From contig CALMMQ010000018.1 of NCBI GenBank assembly GCA_937868725.1, forward strand, positions 1 to 45,131: a stretch of 45,131 bases of DNA, in the 5' to 3' direction. Positions 16,997-25,538 of this stretch are shown one piece after another (positions within the stretch are counted from its first letter, which is position 1; the number at the start of each line of letters is the position of its first letter). This stretch comes from an uncultured Pleomorphomonas sp. (GTDB taxonomy: Bacteria; Pseudomonadota; Alphaproteobacteria; Rhizobiales; Pleomorphomonadaceae). The position numbers and the translations under genes were made by a program. The notes beneath the pieces are model-generated. The model saw nothing but the letters and a program-made list of their open reading frames with translations. It had not been told where the DNA came from and searched no databases.

Positions 16997-17330
16997 CGAC
17001 GACGTTCATCGGGTCGCGGCTGAGCGCCTTCGAGGAGGCAAGGCGCCGCCGCCCGCCGGGGAACGCGGAACGGACCGGCAACACGCCCTCGGCCTTCATG
17101 CCGCGCTCCATGCACTGGCCCATCCTGAGCCAGATGTCGGCGAAGTAGGCGTGGATCGTCGCCTCCTCGTGCAGGCCGTTTTCGTGGGCTGGCAGGTTGG
17201 AGCGGTGGAAGGGCATGGCGTGCTCGGGAAAGTCGATGTCCGGGCCGCCCCGGCCGAGGGGGAGTCGGCAGGCGTTGCGCACCTTCTGGATCAGCCCGGC
17301 GATGGCGTCGACGCGGTGCCTGACCGACCG
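16997..17330 (-). pseudogene. Remnant of an L-serine ammonia-lyase gene (two pieces)
   Basis: Minus-strand translation gives GGPDIDFPEHAMPFHRSNLP followed by AHENGL, a recognisable SdaA segment. It continues straight into IWLRMGQCMERGMKAEGVLP and, after a short frame disturbance, LSRDPMNVVD. In SdaA these stretches are separated by well over 100 residues, so an internal deletion joined them. The remnant is then fused at GTCGTCGACGAC (16992-17003) to the LytTR piece. No start codon, N-terminal part or catalytic iron-sulfur region remains. Confidence 0.65.
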
Positions 17331-17398
17331 AATCGGCGCTGCGACCGGTTGGCAAGACGGCCGGCCGGACCCGCTGGGGCCGGGCCGGCCAGGACCGA

Positions 17399-18646
17399 TC
17401 AGGCTTCCGGCTTGCCGACCGCCGGCACGAAGTCGGTGAGGTCCTCGCGGTCGAAATGCACCGTCCGGCCCTCTTCGGCCGACTTGTAGAGGGCCATCAG
17501 AATCTCCGTCACCGCCACGCCGTCGGCGAACGTCTCGATCGGCGTCTGGCCGCGACGGAAGCATTCGACCATGTGGCGGTTCTCGTCGGTGTAGCCGTAG
17601 ATGCCGGCCTCGTCGTCAAGCACCGGCATCAGCCCCTGCTCGGCGTTCTGCTTCTCGACGAGGTCCTCGCCTTCGCCGCCGCTGATTTTGCGCGACATGA
17701 ACACCTTGAGGCCGGTGCTGAGCGACGAGAACTCGAGGGCGTATTCGGGGCCGAGCATTTCGATCTGGATGCGCAGGCCGGCCCCGACGTAGGCCCAGGA
17801 GGTCGTCGCCTCGATGATCACCTCCTGTCCGAGCTCGTCCTCGAGCGTCACCATGCCGCGGGCGAAGTCCTCGCTGGCCCGCCGGCTGTAGTCGACGCTT
17901 GCCCCCATGCGCGCCTTGAGCTCGGCGGCGTATTGCGGTCGCGTCCACTTGAGACTGGCGATGGCGCCGGTGGCCGACTTGAGCCGCAGCGAGGCGCGCG
18001 GGCTGTCGGGCCGCGTCAGGAGGAAGCGTGCCACCTCGACCGAGTGGCACATCATGTCGAGCAGCACGCCGCCGCCCTGCTGGTCGCCCTTCCAGAACCA
18101 CGGCTCGTGCGGTCCGGCGTGTTCCTCGGCGGCGCGGGCGAGATAGGGCCGGCCGGCCGACGGCACGGCCCGGCGCCAGATGATGTCTTTGCCGCGCGCC
18201 ACCGCCGTCGAGAACACCTGGTTCTCGAGGTAGCCGTGGTTGAGCTTGGCCGCCTCGGCGAGGCGCAGCATCTCGCGCGCTTCCGGCAGCGTCCGGGCCA
18301 GCGGCTTCTCGCAGGCGACGGCGAACACCTGCGATCGGCCCGCGGTCACCAGCCCGTGCAGCGTGCGCATCACTTCGAGGCGGGTATAGTTGGGCGACAG
18401 GATCCAGATGGCGTCGACGTCGGGGGCGGCGCACAGCGCCTCGAGGCTCGGATAGGCGGTGCAGGGGCCGAGATCGAGGTCGCGCACGGCGTCGGCGAAG
18501 GCCTGGCGCTTGGCCTCGGTTGGCGAGTAGACGCCGGTCACCTCGACGTTGCGCACGCCGACCAGCGCCTTGAGGTGGAAGTGGGCGATGAAGCCGCTGC
18601 CCACGAAGCCGATGCGCAGCGTCTGACGGGGAAAGGCGGTCGGCAT
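17399..18646 (-). CDS. Gfo/Idh/MocA-family NAD(P)-dependent oxidoreductase
   Basis: A 415-residue dehydrogenase. The N-terminal Rossmann domain begins LRIGFVGSGFIAHFHLKAL (nucleotide-binding Gly residues about 14-18), and the family motif ACEKPLARTLPEA lies at about residue 115. The C-terminal alpha/beta domain carries FWKGDQQGGGVLLDMMCHSV, whose Asp and His match the family's catalytic positions. Such enzymes oxidise sugars, inositols or their derivatives. ATG 18646 is preceded by GAGAGGA at eight bases. It is the last gene of the minus-strand CUT2 importer operon, 23 bases after its LacI regulator, so the imported sugar or polyol is its likely substrate. The exact substrate cannot be told. 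Confidence 0.9.
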   Translation of the reverse strand: MPTAFPRQTLRIGFVGSGFIAHFHLKALVGVRNVEVTGVYSPTEAKRQAFADAVRDLDLGPCTAYPSLEALCAAPDVDAIWILSPNYTRLEVMRTLHGLVTAGRSQVFAVACEKPLARTLPEAREMLRLAEAAKLNHGYLENQVFSTAVARGKDIIWRRAVPSAGRPYLARAAEEHAGPHEPWFWKGDQQGGGVLLDMMCHSVEVARFLLTRPDSPRASLRLKSATGAIASLKWTRPQYAAELKARMGASVDYSRRASEDFARGMVTLEDELGQEVIIEATTSWAYVGAGLRIQIEMLGPEYALEFSSLSTGLKVFMSRKISGGEGEDLVEKQNAEQGLMPVLDDEAGIYGYTDENRHMVECFRRGQTPIETFADGVAVTEILMALYKSAEEGRTVHFDREDLTDFVPAVGKPEA

Positions 18647-18669
18647 CTTGGTGTCCTCTCGTGTCTTGA

Positions 18670-19683
18670 TCAGGGAAGGGGAACGGTCGGTCGGCGCGTC
18701 GAAGCCCGGATGACGAGTTCGGTTGGCACCACCACCGACACGTCGGGTTCGAGGCGGTTGGCGAGGCGGGCGATCATCATCCGCATCACCTCGACGCCGA
18801 TCTGGCGCTGCGGCTGGCGGATGGTGGTCAGCGGCGGATTGGATGCGACGGCGAAGATGGTGTCGTCGAAGCCGACGATCGACACGTCGCCCGGCACGTC
18901 GAGCCCGTGCGCCCTGAGGCGGTTGATGGCGCCGACGGCCATTTCGTCGTTGGCCGCGAAGATGGCGGTGAACGGCACGCCGCGGGCGAACAGCTCGTCG
19001 ACGGCCGCTTCGCCGGCGGCCAGGCTGAAGTCGCCCCACACCTCCAGCCGGTCGTCGACGTCGAGGCCGGCGGCCATAAGCGCGCCGCGCCAGCCGGCGG
19101 CGCGCCCGACGCTCATCACTTCCGGCACCGGGCCGGAAATGTGGGCGATGGCGCGGTGGCCGAGGTCGAGAAGGTGGGCGGTCGCCTGCGCGGCGGCGCC
19201 TTCGTTGTCGATGCGGATGGTCGGCAGGCGGCGGGTCGGCAGGTATTCGAGCGCCACCACCATCGGCGGCAGCGCCGCGTCGTCGAGCTCGACCGGCATG
19301 GCGCCGGTCATCAGGATCAGCCCGTCGGCGTGCCGTTCGCGCACCATGTCGATGTAGTGGTGGACGCGGGCCGGATCGGAGCGGGCGTCGCCCATCAGCA
19401 CCTTGTAGCCGGCCGAGGAGGCAACATCCTCAACGCCCTTGAAGACGTCGAGGTAGAAGGGGTTGGAGATGTCGCGCACCAGCAGGATGACCGTGTCGGT
19501 GGCCTGGCGGCGGAAATGGCGCGCCTGGGCGTTGGGCACGAAGCCGAGGGCGTTGACGCAGGCCATCACCGCCTCGCGCGTTTCCGGCCGCACGAGATCG
19601 GGGTTCTTGAGCGTCCTGGAAACGGTGGCGACGGAAACGCCGGCCTTGGCGGCGACGTCGCGGATATTGACGGGGTTGGCCAT
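18670..19683 (-). CDS. LacI-family repressor of the adjacent sugar importer operon
   Basis: A 337-residue regulator. The DNA-binding helix-turn-helix NIRDVAAKAGVSVATVSRTL is at residues 6-25, followed by a hinge helix and a periplasmic-binding-protein-like effector domain (VILLVRDISNPFYLDVFKGV, FAANDEMAVGAINRL, VSIVGFDDT). It starts four bases after the permease stop and precedes the Gfo/Idh gene by 23 bases, so it is an internal operon gene and probably autoregulated. The perfect palindrome in the operon promoter (24366-24383) is a credible operator. Confidence 0.93.
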   Translation of the reverse strand: MANPVNIRDVAAKAGVSVATVSRTLKNPDLVRPETREAVMACVNALGFVPNAQARHFRRQATDTVILLVRDISNPFYLDVFKGVEDVASSAGYKVLMGDARSDPARVHHYIDMVRERHADGLILMTGAMPVELDDAALPPMVVALEYLPTRRLPTIRIDNEGAAAQATAHLLDLGHRAIAHISGPVPEVMSVGRAAGWRGALMAAGLDVDDRLEVWGDFSLAAGEAAVDELFARGVPFTAIFAANDEMAVGAINRLRAHGLDVPGDVSIVGFDDTIFAVASNPPLTTIRQPQRQIGVEVMRMMIARLANRLEPDVSVVVPTELVIRASTRRPTVPLP

Positions 19684-19687
19684 GTCT

Positions 19688-20644
19688 TCACACCCTGAGA
19701 CGCGACTGGCGGCCGTAGAGCAGCATCAGCAACAGCAGCGTGACGCCGAAGATCACCTGACGGCCCCAGTATTCGAGGTTGAGCGTCGTCAGTACGCTCT
19801 GCAGCAGCACGAGGGCAATGGCGCCGAGGGCGGTGCCGGTGTACGAGCCGGCGCCACCGGCCAGCGACGTGCCGCCGATGACCACGGCGATCACCGAGGG
19901 CAGCACGTACTGGTCGCCCACCGAGATGAACGAGTTGCCGGTATAGCCGATGACGCAGACGCCGGTGAGGCCGCCGCACAGGCCGGCGAGGCCGTAGAGC
20001 AGCACGCGGATGCGCCGGGCCGGCAGGCCGGTCAGCACGGCGGCGGTCTCGTTGGCGCCGATGGCGTAGATCGACCAGCCGAAGCGCGTCTTGTTGAGCA
20101 CCAGTGCCATCAGCCCGGCCAGGCCCGCCCAAACGAACAGGATGCCGGGGATGCCGAGGAAGGCCGACCGGTTGACGAAGGCCATCAGCGCCGGTGCGGC
20201 GTTGCCCGAGGGGACGCCGCGCGACAGCACCACCAATCCACCCTGGATGACGCCCATCATGCCGAGCGTCATGACCAGCGGCGGGATGCGCAGCCAGGTG
20301 ACGCCGAGGCCGTTGACGACGCCGATGACGAAGCCGACGCCGGCGGCGCCGGCAAACGCCAGCGGGATGGCGGCGTCGGCGCCGTTCATGACGTTGCCGG
20401 CGATGACGGCGCCGAGCGAGATCACCGCGCCGATGGACAGGTCGATGCCCTCGCGGCCGCCGAGAATGACCAGGTTCTGGCCGGCGGCGGCGATGCCGAG
20501 GATGGCCGCCACCGTCAGCAGGCGGACGATCTGGTCGCCGCGGGCAAAGCCTGGCGACACGGCCTCGCCGATGGCCAGCAGCGCCAGGATGGCGGCGGCG
20601 GAGATCAGGAGCGGGTTGCGGGCAAGACTGGCGAAGCGGTTCAT
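19688..20644 (-). CDS. CUT2-type sugar ABC permease (second of pair)
   Basis: A 318-residue RbsC-family membrane protein with 8-10 hydrophobic segments. The signature ILGGREGIDLSIGAVISLGA (about residues 60-79) and the late motif VIGGTSLAGGAGSYTGTALG mark this permease family. ATG 20644 lies 18 bases after the preceding permease. The pair of unlike permeases suggests a heterodimeric channel, as in YtfT/YjfF systems. Substrate is probably a monosaccharide or polyol. Confidence 0.92.
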   Translation of the reverse strand: MNRFASLARNPLLISAAAILALLAIGEAVSPGFARGDQIVRLLTVAAILGIAAAGQNLVILGGREGIDLSIGAVISLGAVIAGNVMNGADAAIPLAFAGAAGVGFVIGVVNGLGVTWLRIPPLVMTLGMMGVIQGGLVVLSRGVPSGNAAPALMAFVNRSAFLGIPGILFVWAGLAGLMALVLNKTRFGWSIYAIGANETAAVLTGLPARRIRVLLYGLAGLCGGLTGVCVIGYTGNSFISVGDQYVLPSVIAVVIGGTSLAGGAGSYTGTALGAIALVLLQSVLTTLNLEYWGRQVIFGVTLLLLMLLYGRQSRLRV

Positions 20645-20662
20645 GGCGTTCTCTCCCTGCCG

Positions 20663-21607
20663 TCAGCGTCTGGCGACCAGCACGCCGCCGGCGAGCGCGG
20701 CCAGGATGATCAAGCCCTGCACCAGCGTCTGGTACTCGAACGGCAGGCCGGCGAAGAAGATGACCGAACCGATCATGCCGACCACCAGCGCCCCCAGTAC
20801 TGAACCGAGCGTGCCACCGACGCCGCCCGACAGCGCCGTGCCGCCGAGCACCACCGCCGAGATGGCCGACATGGCCAGCGTCTGGCCCATCAGCGGATCG
20901 CCGCTCGCCGTCTCGCCGGTGAGCGCCAGACTGGCGAAGGCGCCGTAGAGGCCGGAGAGGGCGAAGGCGGCAACGCGCAGCGCGCCGAGGCGCAGGCCGG
21001 TCTGGAAGGCGGCGGTGCGCAGGCCGCCGACCGCCCGAAGCCGTGTCATGAACGGTCGCGCCGCCAGCACGGCCGCCAGCAGGAAGCCGGCGAGATAGAT
21101 GAGATAGACGGTCGGCAGGCCCAGCACCTCGCCGGCGTAGGTGCGCCAGTAGGGTTCCGGCACCGGCAGCCCGGCCTGCGGCAGCACCCAGAGGGCGAGG
21201 CCGGAGAAGACGATCGAGGTGGCGAAGGTGGTGACGATCGGCTGAAAGCGCAGGCCAGCGATGATCAGGCCGTTGAGCACGCCGCAGCCGGCGCCAACCG
21301 CCATGCCGACCACGAGCCCGGCCAGCACCGCCGGGCCGTCGCCGCCGAGGCCGGCAATGGTCGTCACCGTGACGACGTTGACCAGCGCCACGATGGCGCC
21401 GACCGACAGGTCGATGTCGCCGCCGATGATGACGTAGGTCTGGCCGACGGCCACCAGCACCAGCGGCAGGAAGGTGGTGAGGTTGGAGCGGACCACCGAC
21501 GCTTCGAGAAAGTTCGGCTGCAGCAGGATGTTGACGGCGACCAGCACGGCGAGCGCCGCCGCCGTCATCACCCAGGTCCGTCCCTTGAGCTTGGCGAGAA
21601 GGGTCAT
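20663..21607 (-). CDS. CUT2-type sugar ABC permease (first of pair)
   Basis: A 314-residue RbsC-family permease. It shows YVIIGGDIDLSVGAIVALVN in the second hydrophobic block and the late motif VVLGGTALSGGVGGTLGSVL. The start ATG 21607 overlaps the ATPase stop by four bases (21604-21607), giving tight translational coupling. An in-frame extension to 21712 lies inside the ATPase gene and is rejected. It forms the membrane channel with the permease at 19688. Confidence 0.93.
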   Translation of the reverse strand: MTLLAKLKGRTWVMTAAALAVLVAVNILLQPNFLEASVVRSNLTTFLPLVLVAVGQTYVIIGGDIDLSVGAIVALVNVVTVTTIAGLGGDGPAVLAGLVVGMAVGAGCGVLNGLIIAGLRFQPIVTTFATSIVFSGLALWVLPQAGLPVPEPYWRTYAGEVLGLPTVYLIYLAGFLLAAVLAARPFMTRLRAVGGLRTAAFQTGLRLGALRVAAFALSGLYGAFASLALTGETASGDPLMGQTLAMSAISAVVLGGTALSGGVGGTLGSVLGALVVGMIGSVIFFAGLPFEYQTLVQGLIILAALAGGVLVARR

Positions 21608-23109
21608 GCCGCCTCTCCGTAGCAGGCCCGCGTCAGCTCGAACGGCGTCAACCGCTCGCCGGTGAGATCGGCGGTGATGGCGCCGCCGTTCAGCACCAGG
21701 ATGCGGTCGCACAGCGTCAGGAGTTCGCTGTCTTCGGACGAATAGACGATGACCGTCGTTCCCGCGTCGGCGAGCCGGCGGGCCAGTTCGTAGAAATCGG
21801 CCTTGGCGCCGAGGTCGATGCCCTTGGTCGGATCGTCGAGCAGCATCAGGCGCGGTGCCGGCGACAGCCAGCGGGCGATGAACACCTTCTGCTGGTTGCC
21901 GCCGCTCAGCGCGCCGATCGGCGCGTCGAGGCCGGCGTGGCGGGTGTTGAGGCTGGCCAGCACCTCGGCAAAGCGCTGGCGCAGGGCGGTGCCGGCGATG
22001 GTGTGGCGGCGCTCGCGGACGAGACTGGCGATGGCGGCGTTCTCGAAGATCGAGCGGCCGGCGAAGGCGCTGTCGCGGCCGCGATCGCCGGAAACGTAGG
22101 CGATGCCCGCCGCGATCGCCTCCCTCGGCCGGCGGGCGGCGATCGCCTCGCCGTCGAGCCGCAGTTGTCCGGCCACGAATGGTTCGGCACCGAACAACCC
22201 GGCCAAGAGCGCCTTCTGGCCCTGGCCCTGCAGGCCGCCGAGACCGAGGATCTCGCCGCGCCGGGCAGTAAACGACACCGGACCGAGCCGGGCCCCGCGA
22301 GCGCCCTCGACGACGAGACGGGCGTCGGCGGTGACGGGCGCGGCGTGGTGACTGGTGGCGACGGCGGTGGCGCCGCTGTCGCCGACCATGGCGGCGACGA
22401 CGGTGTGGCGGTCGGTGTCGGCGGTGACGAACTCGGCCACGGTGGCGCCGTTGCGCATGACGGTGATGCGGTCGGCAATGGCGAATACCTCGTCGAGCCG
22501 GTGCGAAATGAAGATCGAGGCGACGCCCTCGGCCTTGAGCTGACGCAGCAGGGCGAAGAACACCTCCACCTGCCGGCGATCGAGTGTCGCCGTCGCCTCG
22601 TCGAAGATGATGATTCTCGGTCGGCGCGCCAGCACCTTGAGGATTTCCGTCAGCTGGCGCTGGTCGGGTGTCAGATCGGCGACGCGGGCCTCGGGAGTGA
22701 AGCCGTCACCGGCCACCGCTGCCACGCGGTCGATCAGGGCGCCGGAGAGGCGGACGATGGCCGCCCGGTCGGTGAAGCCGAGGGCGGTGCGCGGCTCGCG
22801 GCCGAGGAAGATGTTGTCGCCGACGCTGAGCTGCGGCACCAGCGACAGTTCCTGATAGAAGAGGGCGATGCCGAGCGCCTCGGCGGCGCGCGGCGAACCG
22901 GGTTCCACCGCCGCCTCGTCGATGAGCACGGTGCCGCCGTCGCGGCCGACCGTGCCGGCGATGATCTTGCACAGCGTCGATTTGCCGCAGCCGTTGGCGC
23001 CGAGCAGGGCGTGGATTTCGCCGCGCTCCACCGTCAGGCGGGCCTGCTCCAGGGCCCGCACGGCTCCGAAGCTTTTCGAAATGGCGTTGGCGCTGAGAAC
23101 AGGCGACAT
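21604..23109 (-). CDS. CUT2-type sugar ABC ATPase with two nucleotide-binding domains
   Basis: A 501-residue RbsA/MglA-type tandem ATPase. Domain 1 has Walker A GANGCGKST (about 37-45), the Q-loop in FYQELSLVPQLS, and Walker B IIIFDEATATLDRRQ. Domain 2 has a degenerate Walker A (GGLQGQGQKAL), the signature LSGGNQQKVFIARWL and LMLLDDPTKGIDLG. Degeneration of one site is normal for this family. It is preceded by the binding protein, with a 90-base gap holding a hairpin, and overlaps the next permease. Confidence 0.94.
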   Translation of the reverse strand: MSPVLSANAISKSFGAVRALEQARLTVERGEIHALLGANGCGKSTLCKIIAGTVGRDGGTVLIDEAAVEPGSPRAAEALGIALFYQELSLVPQLSVGDNIFLGREPRTALGFTDRAAIVRLSGALIDRVAAVAGDGFTPEARVADLTPDQRQLTEILKVLARRPRIIIFDEATATLDRRQVEVFFALLRQLKAEGVASIFISHRLDEVFAIADRITVMRNGATVAEFVTADTDRHTVVAAMVGDSGATAVATSHHAAPVTADARLVVEGARGARLGPVSFTARRGEILGLGGLQGQGQKALLAGLFGAEPFVAGQLRLDGEAIAARRPREAIAAGIAYVSGDRGRDSAFAGRSIFENAAIASLVRERRHTIAGTALRQRFAEVLASLNTRHAGLDAPIGALSGGNQQKVFIARWLSPAPRLMLLDDPTKGIDLGAKADFYELARRLADAGTTVIVYSSEDSELLTLCDRILVLNGGAITADLTGERLTPFELTRACYGEAA

Positions 23110-23166
23110 GGATCGGCCCCGCGGCGGATCGGCGGAGAGGCTCGGAAGGCCCCGGGCGAGACCGGA

Positions 23167-23184
23167 CCGGCCGCATCTGGCCGG
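23167..23184. other. Hairpin after the sugar-binding protein gene
   Basis: CCGGCC (23167-23172) pairs with GGCCGG (23179-23184) around a 6-base loop, in the gap between the binding-protein stop (23200) and the ATPase start (23109) on the minus strand. Confidence 0.45.
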
Positions 23185-23199
23185 CCCGGCATTGGTGGG

Positions 23200-24213
23200 T
23201 TACTTGAAGAACTTGGCCGCTTCGTCGATGGACACGACGTCGGTCACCGACCAGTAGCCCGGCTTGCCTTCGGCTTCCTTCAGCTTTTCGGCCAGGTTGT
23301 CGTTGGAGACGAACGGGATCGGGATATAGATGGCGTTGCCGTAGACGCCGCCGAACACGCCGTCCTTGAACGTCTTGCCCTGCAGCTTCCAGACCGCCAC
23401 GTTGAGGGCCGAGGCCATGACGCCTGGCGGGTTGACCGAAGCGCCGGACTTCAGTCCTTCCTTCGACCACATGTCCATGAAGTCCTTGCGGATTTCACCG
23501 GTGGCGACGATCGACTTCTGCTTGCCGGCGGCGATGATGGCCCGCCACGTGCCGGCGGCCATGCCGTCCTGCACCCAGATGCCGTTGATGTCGGGATAGG
23601 TGGCGAGCAGCGTCTGCGCCGTCTGCTGGCCCTGGGCCTGATCCCAGTTGGCGTTGGCCTCGTTGAGGAGCTTGATGCCCGGGTACGTCTTGAACACCTC
23701 GGTGTAGCCGGCAACGCGCATCTGGTTGGCCGGATGGCCGGCGACACCGTTGATGGTGACGACCGAACCCTTGCCGTCGAGCGTCTTGGCCAGCCATTCG
23801 GCCGACTTCATCGCCCACCCCTTCTGGTCGATGCCGACGTAGATGGCATCCTTGGACGACACCTCGGCGTCGGTGGCGACGACCAGAATGCCCTTGGCCT
23901 TGGCCTGGGCGAAGATCGGATCGAAGGCGGTCGGGCTGTTGGGGTTGATGATGATGGCGTTGACGCCCTGATTGATGAAGTTGCGGACGTTGCCGATCTG
24001 GCCCTGCACGTCGACGTTGGCCGACTGCACGACGACGTTGACCTTGACGCCCTTGTCGGCCCAGGCCTTGGCGGCGGCTTGCGCCTCCTCGATCATCTGG
24101 GTGCGCCACTCGCTGCCGACCCAGCCGTTCGACAGACCGATGGTGTATTCGGCGGCCGATGCCGTGGTGATCGCCGCCATGGCGATGCCGGCGGCCAACA
24201 GAACTGATTTCAT
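23200..24213 (-). CDS. Periplasmic sugar-binding protein (RbsB/YtfQ-like)
   Basis: A 337-residue binding protein. The signal peptide MKSVLLAAGIAMAAITTASA is at residues 1-20, followed by AEYTIGLSNGWVGSEWRTQM. The type-I fold shows in VRNFINQGVNAIIINPNSPT and INGIWVQDGMAAGTW. ATG 24213 follows GGGGAGG at suitable spacing; an in-frame extension to 24426 would cover the promoter and is rejected. It is the first gene of a six-gene minus-strand operon: binding protein, ATPase, two permeases, LacI and Gfo/Idh dehydrogenase. The sugar is unknown. Confidence 0.92.
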   Translation of the reverse strand: MKSVLLAAGIAMAAITTASAAEYTIGLSNGWVGSEWRTQMIEEAQAAAKAWADKGVKVNVVVQSANVDVQGQIGNVRNFINQGVNAIIINPNSPTAFDPIFAQAKAKGILVVATDAEVSSKDAIYVGIDQKGWAMKSAEWLAKTLDGKGSVVTINGVAGHPANQMRVAGYTEVFKTYPGIKLLNEANANWDQAQGQQTAQTLLATYPDINGIWVQDGMAAGTWRAIIAAGKQKSIVATGEIRKDFMDMWSKEGLKSGASVNPPGVMASALNVAVWKLQGKTFKDGVFGGVYGNAIYIPIPFVSNDNLAEKLKEAEGKPGYWSVTDVVSIDEAAKFFK

Positions 24214-24363
24214 GGTCCCACCTCCCCGAAAGCGCCGCGAGCCGGGTTCCGGCCCGCAAAGGCGTTGCTTGTCCGATGTCGTATTGGTGTGGCGGAACCC
24301 CTCCTCCGAGGCGGCAACAGCAGCATGCCCGGTTCCGCGGGCCTTCTCCGTGACCCCGGCGAA

Positions 24364-24392
24364 AGAATGTAACCGGTTACATTTACCGTCAA
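24364..24392 (-). promoter_or_regulatory. Promoter with embedded LacI-type operator for the sugar importer operon
   Basis: Read on the minus strand, a -35 TTGACG (24392-24387), a 17-base spacer and a weak -10 CATTCT (24369-24364) precede the binding-protein gene. An 18-base perfect palindrome AATGTAACCGGTTACATT (24366-24383) fills most of the spacer. Its central CCGG is typical of LacI-family operators, and the operon's own LacI (18670) is the natural candidate. A repressor bound there would block RNA polymerase directly. The leader from here to the start codon is about 150 bases with no other clear signal. Confidence 0.7.
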
Positions 24393-24457
24393 CGTAGAAA
24401 TTCGGCTTAGTCGGAGCATCGTGCACCGGCAGCGGCGCGGCCGTCCTCGTGGATAGA

Positions 24458-24569
24458 CCACGGCATTTGAATCCCCAATGCCATGGAAATTTTATCCAAC
24501 GGATTCAAAAGTTTGTGGGTCGGCTTATCGCGAACGTTTGGCGACCGAATGCCACGGTCGGACCACTAG
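24458..24569 (-). repeat. Dispersed intergenic repeat, copy 3 (diverged)
   Basis: Read on the minus strand from 24569: CTAG, then TCCG-x-CCG, CGATAAGCCGAC, CAAACTTTTGAATC and ATTTCC. This is the same order as CTAGAGCATCCGCCG, CGACAAGCGGCT, CAACTTATTGAATC and ATTTCTC in the copy at 42961. Where the other copies have the CGACCTGA hairpin, this one has an unrelated hairpin: CCACGGCATT (24458-24467) with AATGCCATGG (24477-24486), one mismatch. The CTAG (24566-24569) contains the TAG stop of the GntR gene. Confidence 0.55.
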
Positions 24570-25306
24570 ACCTGAATGACCAGATTGACGCGATTGCTCG
24601 GCGTCAGCAGCAGCGAGCGCTGCAGCGGCGTTCCCGCCGCGTCGAAGGCCATCTTTTCGACCTCGAACAGCGGTTCGCCGGCCCGGCAATGCAGCCGCTC
24701 GCGCTCCTCGGCGCCGGCCAGACGCACGTTGATCACCCGGCGGGCATGCCGCACTTCGCGGCCGTAGCGCGTCTTGAGCAGGCGATAGATCGAATCGGCG
24801 CCGGCGATCTCGTCGGCGAGGCCTGGAAACAGCGCCAGCGGGAAGTCCGAAGTCTCGAGCGTCATCGGCGCCTCGGCCGCCATGATCAGCCGGCGCACCG
24901 TGACGATCGGCGCCCCCTTGGAAAGCCCGAGCTTCTGGGCCAGGGCGCCGTCGGCGCTGCCGGGCTCGATGCCGAGCAGCACCTTCGACACCTTGTAGCC
25001 CATCAGCGAATAGCTGTCGGAGAAGCCGGCGAGGTCGACGAGGCTGGTCTCCATGCGGCGGAACGACACGAAGGTGCCCTTGCCGTGGCGCTTTTCCAAT
25101 AGGCCCTCGTCCTGCAGTTCACTGATCGCCCGCCGCACGGTGATGCGGCTGACGCCATACTGGGCGCAGAGCTGCGTCTCCGTCGGTACCGGATCGCCCG
25201 GCGCGTAGCGGCCGCTCTGAATGGCCTCGGTCAGGCTGTTCTTGAGCTGCAGGTAGAGCGGCGACGCGTCCTGGCGCGCGAGATTGTCGGACGTCTGCGA
25301 CAACAC
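24566..25306 (-). CDS. GntR-family (HutC/FarR type) regulator, likely of the frl-like genes
   Basis: About 246 residues: an N-terminal winged helix with PLYLQLKNSLTEAIQSGRY and the helix-turn-helix TETQLCAQYGVSRITVRRAI, then a UTRA effector domain that binds small sugar-like or phosphorylated ligands (from about residue 90 to the end, VNLVIQV). The start is taken as GTG 25306 because AGGGGA stands just upstream; an earlier GTG at 25363 is also possible. It is divergent from the FrlB/FrlD-like genes with 232 bases between, and E. coli frl is likewise controlled by a GntR-type regulator. Its stop lies in a repeat terminus. Confidence 0.88.
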   Translation of the reverse strand: MLSQTSDNLARQDASPLYLQLKNSLTEAIQSGRYAPGDPVPTETQLCAQYGVSRITVRRAISELQDEGLLEKRHGKGTFVSFRRMETSLVDLAGFSDSYSLMGYKVSKVLLGIEPGSADGALAQKLGLSKGAPIVTVRRLIMAAEAPMTLETSDFPLALFPGLADEIAGADSIYRLLKTRYGREVRHARRVINVRLAGAEERERLHCRAGEPLFEVEKMAFDAAGTPLQRSLLLTPSNRVNLVIQV

Positions 25307-25473
25307 GGGGGTCCCCTTTTCCGTTCGAACACGGCGGCGCCGAAGGCGTCGCAACCGTGCCACGAAATGCCGGAAGTGTCACCGGGCTTGGCCGGCCGGC
25401 ACCGACGTCACCCCGCCGCCGGCCCGGTTTGGCCGGGCGGCGCACATTCTGTTGCCCGGCCGGCAAATCACCG

Positions 25474-25516
25474 TTGACAGGCCTTGCCAAGCCATACTAG
25501 CGTATATGACGTCATA
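25474..25516 (+). promoter_or_regulatory. Promoter and palindromic operator of the frlB-frlD-like operon
   Basis: A consensus -35 TTGACA (25474-25479) is followed by AT-richer sequence with a possible -10 TACTAG (25495-25500, short spacer). A 12-base perfect palindrome TATGACGTCATA (25505-25516) lies 22 bases before the ATG. The position just downstream of the promoter fits repression by the divergent GntR protein. The core TGACGTCA recurs at 28603-28610 in front of the LacI gene and the amino-acid-type importer. Confidence 0.55.
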
Positions 25517-25538
25517 GGACGTTATCAAGGAAGCAATC

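Noticed and set aside
16992-17003. GTCGTCGACGAC palindrome as a regulatory site
   Set aside because: It lies inside the pseudogene fusion and is better explained as the deletion junction. Similar GTCGAC runs arise from Val-Val-Asp codons in GC-rich genes.
16572-17564. A single 330-residue protein on the minus strand
   Set aside because: The frame mixes antisense sequence of the PP2C-like gene, pieces of LytTR and SdaA proteins joined with frameshifts, and antisense sequence of the dehydrogenase end. It is not a coherent protein.
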